Shown one piece after another: positions 1 to 9,821 of a stretch of DNA of 64,000 nt. The notes under the pieces were generated by a model. That model was given only the letters and a program-made list of their open reading frames with translations. It was not told where the DNA came from and ran no database searches. Made by a program: the position numbers and the translations under genes. This stretch comes from Catenaria anguillulae PL171 (taxonomy: Eukaryota; Blastocladiomycota; Blastocladiomycetes; Blastocladiales; Catenariaceae): contig MCFL01000044.1 of assembly GCA_002102555.1 (NCBI GenBank), positions 1 to 64,000 of the forward strand, in the 5' to 3' direction. The stretch's first letter is position 1. The number at the start of each line of letters is the position of its first letter.

Positions 1-3000
1 GGGCCCTAGCCTTGACCAAACGCTCGCGCAGCTCGGCATCAACTTGGCGGATGCAGTCTGTATGCGGGACAAGACCGGGAGCTTGAGAAGCAGCAGCCGG
101 CGACAACGAGAAGCGGGGCAACATGCCATAATTGGCCTCAAACGGCGCCTTGCCGGTTGAGTCGTGCTGGGCGTTGTTGTACGCCAAATCGGCAAACGGC
201 AGCAGGTCAAGCCAATCGTCTTGGTGCGAGGTCAAGTACGGGCGGAGGTAGTGCTCAAAGACCTGGTTGACTCGCTCCGTCTGGCCGTCGGTCTGTGGGT
301 GATAGGATGTCGAGCGTTTGAGCTTGATCCCGAGCGCCTTGCACAACCCATCCCAGAACGCCGAAATGAATTGGGATCCACTATCAGACACCACGTCATC
401 AGGCAGGCCATGCAACCGGACAATGTGAGTGATAAACGCGTCCGCCATGTCAGGTGCGGATGGCGGTCCAGGGAACGGGACGAAATGTGCCATCTTGGTG
501 AGGCGGTCTACCACCGTCATCACGCACGTCATACCCTTTGACTCGGGGAGTGCGACAATGAAATCGACCGAGATTGAACCCCATGGGCGGTCAGGAATTG
601 GCAACGGCTCGAGAAATCCGCTTGGCCGTTGGCGGGACGCCTTGTACCGCTGGCAGCAGTCGCACGTGTCCACAAACAACATCACATCCTTGCGCCAGCC
701 TTGCCACCAATACGCGCGGGACATGAGGGCAACAGTCTTGCGGCGGCCAGGGTGACCAGCGATACGCGACTTGTGCTGCTCTTCCAGCGCCAGCGTGCGC
801 GAGCGGCCCGCGGGGACGTAGAGCCGCTTGCCAAACCAAAGGAGACCAGATCCGTCAAACTTGAGGTTGGGGAAACGATCCGGGTCCTTGCGTACCAACT
901 CGGCAAACACGTCCTCAGCCATCCCCCTCCTCACGGCCGCCATCAACTCAGGCTCCTTGTCCAAATCCACCGGATCAGCCGGGATCATGACCTCCTCGTC
1001 CCCACTCTCGCTTTCCGAATCCAAGTCGACATTGGGCACAGCGGCGACCACGGCAAAGGCGCGCTCGGGAAGCAATTGCTGGCCGAAATCCGGGCTGTAG
1101 TCGGCGGCATAGTCGGCGCGGCGCGAGAGCGCGTCGGCGCGGCCGTTGTCCTTGCCAGCCGTGTACTGGATCCGGAAGTCAAATCGGTCAAAGAACAATG
1201 ACCAGCGGGCGTGGCGTTGCGACTCGACTTTGGCTGTGCGGAAGTACTCGAGATTCTTGTGGTCGGACAGGACCTCGACCGAGTGCCGCGCGCCCTCCAA
1301 ATGGTGTCGCCACACCTCAAACGCCACCTTGATTGCCAGCAGCTACTTGTCCAGAATCGGATAGTTGAGCTCAGGACCCTTGAGCGAGCGCGAGTGGAAC
1401 GCAACAGGCCTGAGCGTGCCCTGGTCATCGCGCTGCGAGAGGACCGCACCGATGGCAAAATTGGACACATCGGCCTCGACCACAAATGGCCTGAGCGGGT
1501 CTGGGTGAGCGAGCACGGGCTGCGTCGTGAAAGCGCGCTTGAGGGCAGCAAATGCAGTGTCCTCCTGTTCACCCCATGACCATGGCGTGTCCTTGCGCGT
1601 GAGCACCGTGAGCGGGTAAGCGAGGCGAGAGAATTCTTGGACAAATCGACGGTAGCAGTTGGCGAACCCGAGGAACTGCTGCACATCGCGCACGCACTTG
1701 GGTACCGGCCATTCCTGCACTGACTTGACCTTGGACTCATCCATGCTCACGCCATCAGCCGACACAATGTGGCCAAGGTACTCCACTTGATCCACATAGA
1801 ACTTGCACTTGTCCCGGCGGGCAAAAAGGCCATGCTCTTGCATGCGGCAGAGCACTTCGGTCAAGATACGGGTGTGCTCCTCCCGGGTCTTGGAATAAAT
1901 GAGAATGTCGTCCAAGTACACCAACACGCCACGGTCGAGCAGGTCGCGGAAGATGTCATTGATCCAGCTTTGGAACACACCTGGTGCATTCATCAACCCA
2001 AACGGCATTACTAAATACTCGAAGTGGCCGTACTTGGTTCGAAATGCCGTCTTCCACTCATCACCCTTGGCCATGCGCAACAAATTGTACGCCCTGCGCA
2101 GGTCGAGCTTGGAAAAGAACTTGGCACCTTGCACGCGGTCCAAAATCTCGGCAATGAGTGGAATGGGGTACGAATTGCGTACCGTCAAGGCATTGAGTCG
2201 GCGGAAGTCTACGCAGAACCGCTTGGTGCCGTCCTTCTTGGGCACGAACAAGATTGGCGCACCACAGGGAGACTTGGATGCCCGAATGTGACCACGGCTG
2301 AGGAGGTCGTCAAGTGTGCGCCGCAATTCGACTGACTCGGCCTCGGTGAGCGAGTAGATTGGCAGGAATGGTGGCGTCTTGCCCTCCACAAGCTCAATCT
2401 TGCAGTCGTACCCTGGACGATGGGGTGGTACCGAAGCAACACCAGCATCGTCAAACACAGATGCAAACAGTTGTACCTCTGGCGGTAGGTCAGGCAAGGG
2501 AGGCGGTGGCTTGGTCAGGTCCGGGGGCCCGTCGCGCTCGTCCCATTCCAGCGGGTCAATGTCGACAATACCAGGTACCGCCGCTGCAACCACGTCTCTA
2601 CCCTCCTCACCACCAACAGGAGTGGTGAGATCGCACATCTTGGCAGGGTTGTTGCCACAGTGGCCGCTGCATGGGTTCGGGATTGAAATGCGGTCGTCGG
2701 CAGGGCAAAGCGAGGCGCCAGTTGCCTTGAACCAATCAAGTCCAAGGATTGTAGCGAACAGTGGTGACTCAATCACAAACATGTCGATTGCGACACAGCC
2801 TTGGCAGAAGAATGCACCACGGTGGCGGCGAGCTTTCGCCTTGGCCCTAGCCCAACGAGGAATGTCTTGGACGGGGCCCGCTGAGATGGGTTTGCGGCCG
2901 AAAATGAGCGTCCCGCGCTTTCCAACACGGCGAATGGGTGCGACGCCACTTCTTGGGACGGCAATTGTTGCACGAACCTTGTGCGTCACTTGTCCACCTG

Positions 3001-4588
3001 CAATCGCCTTGCCATCGATGCCTCGAAGCGAAAATGGGCTTGAAATGGGGATCTTGGTCATCTTGAGCGACTCTGCGATGGTGCGGTCAATAAACGATCG
3101 TGGTGCACCAGAGTCCAGCATGTGGCCGAGCAAGCCAGGCCTGCCGGCACCACCAGCATCTGCAATGGTGGCGCCCAAGTAGAGATGCGTTCCCTTTCGC
3201 TCAACCTCGAATATAGAAGCAATGTAGGCAGAAAGGTCAGATTCATTGCCATCGGACTGCACACACAGGGGAGGAGAAGGGTCCGTGACTGGGTCTTCGA
3301 TCGTCGCCGCAGCGAGAGTCGGGGCAGGTTTGCGGCGCCGGCGTTGGCGGCGTCGGGTTTTCTTGGGCATAGGTGCCTGCTCGCCTAAGCCCGACGGCCT
3401 TTTCCCGGCACATCTGATGCCAGCATGGTGCCACACTTGCTCTCCACGTGGCCAATCCCACCACAGCGAGGGCACTTGAGTTGTGGACGGGCCATCTGGT
3501 CGCTTGAGATGGCGCAAACATCCATCCGGTCCTCCAGGTGCGTCTCAACCACTGTGCTTGGTGATGCCGCCAACAACGAATCCTCGGCCGCCAAAAACTC
3601 AACAACCATCTTCTCGAACGATCCCTCCCGGAGCCCGGCCGTCAACCGCGCGCCAGCCTTGAGCAACGAGCTCTCCGGCAGCATGGTGCTGAAAATGAAA
3701 GCAGCCACGATGGACTCTGATGGGATGTTGGCCGTGGACAGCAAGTCGCGCACGTCGACCACGAATTGGGCAGCTTTGCCTTTGCCCGGGCGGTAGCGGA
3801 GCTTGTGCAGCTTGCGCAGTGCCTCCAGCGCCGGGGGGTCGCCATGCATCGCGGTCTGGCGGATCGCGTCTGCATACACAGCGAAGGAAAGGAAACGGCC
3901 CAAGGCGTTGGTTTCGCGCCACTTCCGGATGAAGGAGGCGTACTTGCCGTCGGCCCTTTTGGCATGAGCATTGATCTTGAACACCTCTGGCACATCCACG
4001 AGATACTTGTGCCAGACCATGTGTTGCTCGAGGGGAGGCGAGCACCGACTCGGCAGTGTCGCCAAATTTCGGCATGTCCGCGAGCTCCTTGAACGCCAGC
4101 TTAGACAGCTCGGGCGTGGTGTGGATCGGACTCTGCTGGGACGCGGTGGCAGCGATTGCCTCGGCAGTGGGGCCGGTTTGACCTTGTGCACTGGTCCGCG
4201 CACGGAACGACAGAAGTTCGTCCTGCAGCTTGTCAGCCCTTGTGCTGGCCACCTCGGCGCGCTCTTGCGCTCTGTCCAGACGGTCGCGAAGGGCGTCGTT
4301 GTCCGCCGTCAGCTTGGCGAGACGGTCGTAAAGGGCGTCGTTGTCAGCGGTCAGCTTGGCGATCTTTTCGGCGGCAAGGGACCTGGTGGCCGACAGTTCG
4401 GCCGCGACACGAGTTTCCTCGCTGAGGGTGTGCAACACTGCACGGGCAGCAAACGATACGGGCTCTGCCGCGGCGTCAGTGAGCCAGGAAGCGAATTGGC
4501 TGATCTCCTCGTCGATGGTGAGAGGGTCGGGCTGCTGCGAGACCTTGGTGATCACTCGAATCCAAGCATCATGAGGGAATTTCGCCAT
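1..4588 (-). mobile_element. Ty3/gypsy LTR retrotransposon, gag-pol region, runs off the left edge (fossil)
   Basis: Seen on the minus strand, in order: a gag-like protein starting near 4588 with a long coiled-coil stretch and one CCHC-type zinc knuckle near 3440-3480; an aspartic protease with an LDSGA motif near 3100; a reverse transcriptase with YLDDILIYS near 1900; an RNase H part; and an integrase with an H2C2-type zinc region and catalytic core filling roughly 1-900. The order PR-RT-RH-IN is that of Ty3/gypsy (Metaviridae). The frames are interrupted in a few places (about two to four), so it reads as a broken but fairly young copy. No chromodomain or 3' LTR is visible because the window starts inside the integrase region. 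Confidence 0.93.
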
Positions 4589-4740
4589 TGTTGAACCGGG
4601 TCGTGGTATTTAATGGCAAGACAAACTGTAAAGGACGAGGCGGTTGTTAGGCGAGGGCCGAATGCATGGACGGAATAGATGCTATGAATGGTAGAATATA
4701 TGTTGTCTTGCAAAGAGAACTCAAGTAATGAAGACAAAAG
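4589..4740 (-). other. Leader and possible LTR remnant upstream of the gypsy gag
   Basis: This 150-bp stretch lies between the gag start and the ORF1-type coding sequence at 4741. It has no gene. The block GTTGTCTTGCAAAGAG near 4700 recurs near 54720, in the spacer of the large palindrome, so part of it is repetitive. It may be the end of a truncated 5' LTR plus leader, but no matching pair of LTR ends could be fixed by eye. Confidence 0.3.
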
Positions 4741-5010
4741 ATGGTTGACTCATGACAGGGTCTCTGATCCAACAACATGAGACAGAACTGGCACGAGTGA
4801 TCGTGACACTTGCCACGCAAATCCTTGTCAAGGGTGTCGACCTTGTCGACGGCTTGCTTGGCAACATCAGCATAGCTGAAGCTACCATGTGTTGGCACCG
4901 AGGTGCAAGAGTGAGACGAGGAGGCAAGACCTTGGCAATGGCGGGCCGCGATGGGCAGGCCAGCTTGACATGGCCGCGCTTGCCACAGGAGTAGCAGACA
5001 CAGCGCTGCC

Positions 5011-5280
5011 AATGCATGTTTTGAGGTCAAACATGACAGAAACTTTGGGATGTTTCTACAGTGTTTCCCAGATTTGTCGGGCCCGGTTTGCCTTTGTTTC
5101 AATTCTTGCAAACGTACACGTGGAATGTTTCTCGACAAAACATGCCTCAGCAAAAGGTTCAAAAGCGAATTATCCGGTGCCATGTATGCCTCACGTTTGT
5201 CGAGTTTGCTGCGCATTAACCAGTTAAAAAAAAAACGCCTGTGGTATTGCGGGACGAATCCCACAATAGCGCAGATGGAT
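5011..5280 (-). repeat. Repeat E, copy 1 (about 270 bp)
   Basis: On the minus strand this matches 38088-38365 (+) almost base for base for about 270 bp. Near its start both copies carry GTGGGATTCGTCCCGC, a six-pair hairpin closed by a TTCG tetraloop, followed by a T-run. No ORF and no tRNA-like head are seen. It sits inside the zinc-knuckle region of the ORF1-only retroposon. Its class is unknown. Confidence 0.6.
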
Positions 5281-5282
5281 TT

Positions 5283-5635
5283 TTTTTAAAAAAATACAAG
5301 CAGCCTATGTACTGAGGGAGATAGACCATTGATACACAAAGACACAAGCTCATACACACAAACACACAACTCCTTGGACTTGGCACTTGGGTACTTGCTT
5401 GGGGCCTTGGACCTTTGGCTTGATTCCAGTCTTGTACAACCACCAACGGAGGGTGGGCAAAGCAAGAATGCAAGCAATGCAGGTGCAGGGGCCAGGAGGC
5501 CAGGGGACAGAAGGAGGCAATGTGGAGCAGAGACCAAGCAACCACATGTGCACCAGATGACTTGGGTGGGGTTTGAACCCACGACCTTCGCCTTGCAAGG
5601 CGGGAGTGTTGCCACTATGCCAAAACCACTGGCTT
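5283..5635 (-). mobile_element. SINE family A, copy 1
   Basis: The unit is about 350 bp. On the minus strand it begins with a tRNA-like head (A box TGGCATAGTGG, B box GGTTYRAACCC) and ends in a tail containing CAGTACATAGGCTGCTTGTA followed by a T/A-rich end. Near-identical copies lie at 6178-6535 and 40053-40412, and partial ones at 54455-54680 and 54836-55032. The internal A and B boxes are those of RNA polymerase III promoters. The anticodon stem does not pair properly, so it is not a functional tRNA. Confidence 0.85.
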
Positions 5636-5649
5636 TGCACCACCTTTAG

Positions 5650-5853
5650 CTTGAACACGTCTCCTTCCTCCCTCCCCTCCCTTCCCCACTATTGCCAACC
5701 GCTCCTCCCATTGTGTTGTGTGCTTGTTGCTGCCCCTGGCAGGTGTATTTTGAGTATCTGTTTGAACTTTTCCCCCTCCCTCATAGGATGTTCAGATCTG
5801 ATATGTTCATACAAATACATGCAATGTGGTTCAAAAAAAAAAAAAAAAAAACA
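5650..5853 (+). mobile_element. LINE-B 3'-end fragment with A-tail
   Basis: The last 165 bp match the LINE-B 3' UTR ends at 13087-13248 and 27123-27287, including AGATCTGATATG and a closing A18 run. It is a 5'-truncated LINE-B insertion consisting only of 3' UTR, a typical product of aborted target-primed reverse transcription. Confidence 0.7.
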
Positions 5854-6177
5854 AGATGCGGGAGAGCAAGCGAGTGCAGCAGTTGTCGACCAGCAGGGCA
5901 TGGCCCTTGGCAAGCAAACCAGGGAGCTGGCGGATTGTGTTGTACGCACAGAGAATCTGCACGTTCTTGGCTTGGTCTGCACGCTGGTTGAGCCATTCCT
6001 TGACATCAGGCATGGCATGGATGAACCGGCCGCAGACGGCTTGTTGATGGCCAAGGCCAAATCGTCTTGGCGTTTGTATGAGACTTGCAGAAACTTGATT
6101 CCGGCAACAGTACACTGCCCGAGGAGCGCATCGACATTGTAGTATGGCTTGAGCCAGGCAACAGTGGCCTGCGGATT

Positions 6178-6535
6178 CGCCAGTGGTTTTGGCATAGTGG
6201 CAACACTCCCGCCTTGCAAGGCGAAGGTCGTGGGTTCGAACCCCACCCAAGTCATCTGGTGCACATGTGGTTGCTTGGTCTCTGCTCCACATTGCCTCCT
6301 TCTGTCCCCTGGCCTCCTGGCCCCTGCACCTGCATTGCTTGCATTCTTGCTTTGCCCACCCTCTGTTGGTGGTTGTACAAGACCGGAATCAAGCCAAAGG
6401 TCCAAGGCCCCAAGCAAGTACCCAAGTGCCAAGTCCAAGGAGTTGTGTGTTTGTGTGTATGAGCTTGTGTCTTTGTGTATCAATGGTCTGTCTCCCTCAG
6501 TACATAGGCTGCTTGTATTTTTTTAAAAAAAAAAA
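6178..6535 (+). mobile_element. SINE family A, copy 2, with target-site duplication
   Basis: This is a complete family A unit with tRNA-like head (A box TGGCATAGTGG, B box GGTTCGAACCCC) and a T7A12-like end. It is flanked by the 18-bp duplication AACAGTGGCCTGYGGATT at 6160-6177 and 6536-6553 (one mismatch). The target is the ORF1-only retroposon on the minus strand. Confidence 0.9.
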
Positions 6536-6553
6536 AACAGTGGCCTGTGGATT

Positions 6554-6872
6554 GACAGAGAAAGGGACCGGCCCTACCCAACCAGTGATCGCTGACGCCT
6601 GGGCATGAACAATCATGGGGTCGGTCATGGCAGGCGAGCAGCCGGCACTTGATTTAGGGTGTAGGCGAGGTGCTCAATGTATTGCTTGGAGTTTTTTTGG
6701 AAGAAGTACATTCATAGATCTGCTCTGGTAGCTGCTCGCCGGTGATATGGTGCTGCTGAGTGCTGGGTGGACAATTACACTCATGACCTCAACTGTGTTG
6801 CCAAAAGCAAAAAGTGGGCAGATGAACGCAACACAGAAAGAGAAAGAGACAGGGCAAGAAAAGCGGGATCAA
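6554..6872. other. Remaining ORF1 5' region, then no recognisable gene
   Basis: 6554-6660 holds the start of the ORF1-like protein on the minus strand. From 6661 to the tRNA at 6873 I see no gene or clear repeat, only short frames with an A/G-rich run near 6835-6865. Confidence 0.5.
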
Positions 6873-6954
6873 TGTCCAAGGCAGGGTTCGAACCTGCGCC
6901 TCCTAAGAGAACAGCACCTGAAGCTGCCGCCTTAGACCGCTCGGCCACTTGAAC
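6873..6954 (-). tRNA. tRNA-Leu (CAG)
   Basis: This 82-nt class II tRNA folds fully. The acceptor GTTCAAG pairs with CTTGGAC, the D arm contains CCGAGCGGTCTAAGG, and the anticodon loop TTCAGGT gives CAG. There is a long variable arm as expected for leucine, and the T arm GCAGG-TTCGAAC-CCTGC is perfect. The discriminator base is A. It is the first member of a tRNA cluster later split by LINE-A. Confidence 0.95.
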
Positions 6955-7171
6955 ATGCTGTGGCTACAGTCAACTTTGGCTATGATTGGAAGGGCGTAAA
7001 GCCTGTCTGAATCCAACGCTTGCACGTGGTTGCGGATTCAGACCTCGCCGACAGCCCCACGGCGACCATGCAAAATCCACCCAGCTTGCGGTGTACGGTG
7101 GCCATCCTGTTGGCTGACCTGACCAGACAACAAGACCAGATGACAAAACAGTTGGTCGTCAACATACAATA

Positions 7172-7206
7172 TGCGGATCAGGCAGGAATCGAACCAGCGC
7201 CCTCAT
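7172..7206 (-). pseudogene. tRNA-like 3' half
   Basis: The minus strand has a T arm (GCTGG-TTCGATT-CCTGC, one mismatch) followed by a possible acceptor strand CTGATCC. No matching 5' half GGATCAG is found between here and the tRNA at 7272. It is probably a decayed or truncated tRNA gene of the same cluster. Confidence 0.35.
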
Positions 7207-7271
7207 GATGACCGAAAGTTTTCCCAAAACCAAAATACCACCAAAACAGAGCAGGCGAGTGAAAAGAAATA

Positions 7272-7343
7272 TAGCGCCACTCTGTTTCGATCAGAGGACC
7301 TCCAGGTTATGAGCCTGGCGCGCTTCCACTGCGCCATGGCGCT
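7272..7343 (-). tRNA. Initiator tRNA-Met (CAT)
   Basis: This 72-nt tRNA has perfect acceptor pairing (AGCGCCA with TGGCGCT). The A1:U72 pair and the T loop ATCGAAA are hallmarks of eukaryotic initiator tRNAs. The anticodon is CAT in the loop CTCATAA. Position and orientation match tRNA-Leu and tRNA-Gln(CTG) in the cluster. No intron is present. Confidence 0.96.
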
Positions 7344-7448
7344 ATGCTTTTTTCAGCAGTTACCTCAGAACACACTAATCTGGCATGATATGTGTGAAGT
7401 CTCAAGTTTGGTGAAGGCAAAAAAATGAAGCGATTCACTTCACATCTT

Positions 7449-7482
7449 GGGTCATACTGAGATTCGAACTCAGGTCCCGAGA
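7449..7482 (-). pseudogene. tRNA-Gln (CTG), 3' half, split by LINE-A
   Basis: This piece carries the T arm CTGAG-TTCGAAT-CTCAG and acceptor strand TATGACC. It completes the 5' half at 17187-17241: GGTTGTA pairs with TATGACC over seven positions (two G-U pairs). The 16-bp AACTCAGGTCCCGAGA occurs in both halves (7467-7482 and 17187-17202) as the target-site duplication of LINE-A. Confidence 0.88.
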
Positions 7483-7839
7483 CTTTTTTTTTTGGGTCAC
7501 TACCACATGTATTGAAGCTGAAAACCAACGCAGAAGTCTTGAAGGGTACAAGAGCAGGAAGGTCAAAGATTCAAGACGCTCAATGGATGACAAAAGCAAG
7601 CAGAGAAGTGGCAAGCAATTGGTGGTAGGGGCACTTGGCCATGGGGTCAAAGGAGAGGGTAGGAAGGGGAGCGAAAAGAGGATGTGAACAGAAGAGGAAT
7701 AACAAAATCCAAAAATCAACACTCAACCACATCACAGTTGCACAACATAAACAATATGCAAAAATAAATCAAGAAAGTTCAAGCACAGACGAGGGGAACC
7801 ATGTCAAATGAACAGAAAGCATCAACGGATTAGGAAAGA
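7483..7839 (-). other. LINE-A 3' UTR and A-tail
   Basis: On the minus strand the end reads AATACATGTGGTAGTGA followed by CCC and an A-run. Related 3' ends occur at 34126-34380 and at 51800-51980. No ORF is present. The AATACATG-GTGATT block is shared with other retroposon families in the window. Confidence 0.75.
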
Positions 7840-9413
7840 TTACACCACGAGCGCAGAGACAGCAGTTGGGGATAGTGAGGGGACAAAAACAGAATGCGTA
7901 CCAGACTGCACCCCAACACGGGTAGCAAAGCGTTGCTGTGAGTGTCCAAACCCAAACCTGGGGGTTGAGAGCCCTGGGAAGGTGCCGTGGAACCGCCATT
8001 CGCCAAAGGAAGCCGGTGCATGCGAGGCTGAGGAGGAGCCAACGAGGGGTGGGCAGCCAGCGTGGCACTCGTAGATGTAATGTGCGGCAACGAGCGCAAG
8101 GTTCATGGGCGGCTGCCTGGCCACTGGGGCGCGTGCTTCCCGACAGTGGGGACATTGACAGGGCTGCCGGGCCGCAAACGAATTTTCTGGCATGTGTCGC
8201 TCAACTGGTCCAACAAGCCTGCAACGCTCCTTCCACAGCACAGTTTGGATGGTCGTGGAAGCAATTGAGACAATTCGCGCAAGGATAGACACGAGGCTGG
8301 GAAATTGTTGCCGCAGGCGAGCCTCAATTACGCATGCTGCAGTTGCCCGTAATTTGGCTGGATCCATTAGCCGCTCGACGAGTGTCTTTGCTGCCGCTTG
8401 GTGCGCTGTCATCCTGCGACGCCGTAACAGCTCCATGACTTGCTTGTGCACATCTAATTGGCATGTCCAGAGTATGTTGACAAGTGCGCGACACTTGAGC
8501 CAATGCTGTTGATCGTCAAGAGCACCGCAGAGCACACAATTTGGGGACGGTACCCGCTCTGGCCAATACGGAACATGACTGATGCGTCGTCGGCAAACGA
8601 TGCGAACATGGCCGATGCCTTGCAACCATTACGAATGGCCCCGTCAAACACCATCAGGTCAGGCTGCCCAACCAACTTGAGCATATACGAGTACAAATTG
8701 ACGCGGGATTGCATCTGTGCTTGTCGCCGAATTGCGCGGCCCACCTGCGCGTATACCAGCTCATGACCTACCTGCACCAGCGCGCTGAAGTCAATTGCGT
8801 CCAGAAACCGTGGCGAAAAGGTGTATACCTCACGGCAATTTGCACCACAACGGGCAAGCTCGTCAGCCCTCTCGTTCCCTGCATCCCCATCATGGCCCTT
8901 GAACTTCACGAGATCCAGCACGAGCCTCTTTTCCTTAACCAGTGCACGAAGGACAAGTAACAAGTCGTGCAGCGGCGACAGGTGACGTGGCCCAATTGCC
9001 TTGGCATCGGGCAGGCCCAGAAACATGGGAACAACCTGCACGGTGACAGCCGAGTCTGAAAAGACACGCGCATGCGATCCAACAGGGAGATTGTCAACGA
9101 TCGCAATAACAGCGGCGATCTCAGGGCATGATGAACTAGTCGGAGCGGGCGGCAGTCGGCGGAAGATTTCCAGGTCGAGTTGGGGGCAGTGAGTACCGAG
9201 TCCCATAACGGCATCAGTCGTATCCGTAGCGGGTTGCAGCGAGCCGTCGGTCCAACAGTCAAGGATTGTGCCATGGTGCGTTGTGAGCGGTTGCGTGACA
9301 TTGGCGAGAGGTGGAACTGAGTAGGCTGAGCTTGAGTGGTGGCTGTCGTCATCACCGTCGCTATCGTCGCTGTCTACATCCATGTCATCTTGCACATACC
9401 CAGGGAAGAAACT
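7840..9413 (-). pseudogene. LINE-A ORF2, C-terminal part: RNase H and zinc-binding tail
   Basis: The open frame contains an RNase H domain: DCWTDGS near 9230, a Glu in the next helix (PEIAAV), the second Asp in RVFSDSA, and GHDGDAGNERADELA near 8880. These supply the D-E-D-D set of type I RNases H. Further on is CVLCGALDDQQHWLKC, the cysteine/histidine motif usual at LINE C-termini, followed by a second Cys-rich stretch (CQCPHC). It is continuous to its stop at 7840. It is cut off from the RT half by the SINE-B and LINE-B insertions at GGACATGTACGGGCA. RNase H removes RNA during second-strand synthesis in this LINE group. Confidence 0.88.
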
Positions 9414-9430
9414 GGACATGTACGGGCATA

Positions 9431-9806
9431 CGGGCTGTTGTGGCCCAGTGGTTAAGGCGCCGGGCGTCCACTGTGGAGGTCGTGGGTTCAAACCCCACAG
9501 GCGGCGATTGTGGTATAGTGTTTCTATAGTCCTTACCACTCGCTTGTGCATGGATTCGGTTTGGTTGCCAAGCACAAGTTAAATTCAAGTTGTTTCAGGT
9601 CCAAGCTGTCCGGGGTGGATCCCGCCTGCTCAACTTCAATCTGAGCCCCCTCTTGGCAAGCACCGCGTGTCCCTCTGTGTTCCCGCCTGTGTCAAGTACA
9701 AGACCCAAGTCCAAGTCCCTCCAAGCTTCAAGTTTGTGTTGTGTATTTGTTCATGGATTGTCGCCATATGTACAATTGTCCTGAGGTAAAATTAAAAAAA
9801 AAAAAA
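9431..9806 (+). mobile_element. SINE family B, copy 1
   Basis: The head is tRNA-like (A box region TGGCCCAGTGGTTAAGG, B box GGTTCAAACCCC). The body ends with GTACAATTGTCCTGAGG and an A-tail. It is flanked by GGACATGTACGGGCAT at about 9414-9429 and 9807-9822. Other copies lie at 36367-36665 and 39531-39901. Confidence 0.87.
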
Positions 9807-9821
9807 GGACATGTACGGGCA

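Larger units (their letters stand above)
4741..6660 (-). mobile_element. ORF1-only retroposon copy 1, broken up by later insertions
   Basis: Three minus-strand coding pieces belong to one protein type: 6536-6660 with 5860-6177 (N-terminal part, with WVGPVPFSVN near its start) and 4741-5010 (a CX2CX4HX4C zinc knuckle, CYSCGKRGHVKLAC). The same protein is found on the plus strand at 38704-40938. The pieces are separated by a repeat (5011-5280), a SINE (5283-5635), a LINE-B tail (about 5650-5853) and another SINE (6178-6535). No reverse transcriptase is attached. CCHC knuckles of this kind are typical of LINE ORF1 nucleic-acid chaperones. It is probably inactive. Confidence 0.65.

Noticed and set aside
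2379-3182. 267-codon plus-strand frame and other long frames antisense to the left gypsy element
   Set aside because: They lie opposite the protease/RT frames, have no motif and show the composition expected of antisense GC-rich coding DNA.
5568-5632. tRNA gene suggested by A and B boxes in the SINE heads (also 6180, 40345, 41690, 53560)
   Set aside because: The anticodon stem does not pair, there are no proper acceptor stems, and the heads recur with the same 3' bodies. They are SINE heads.
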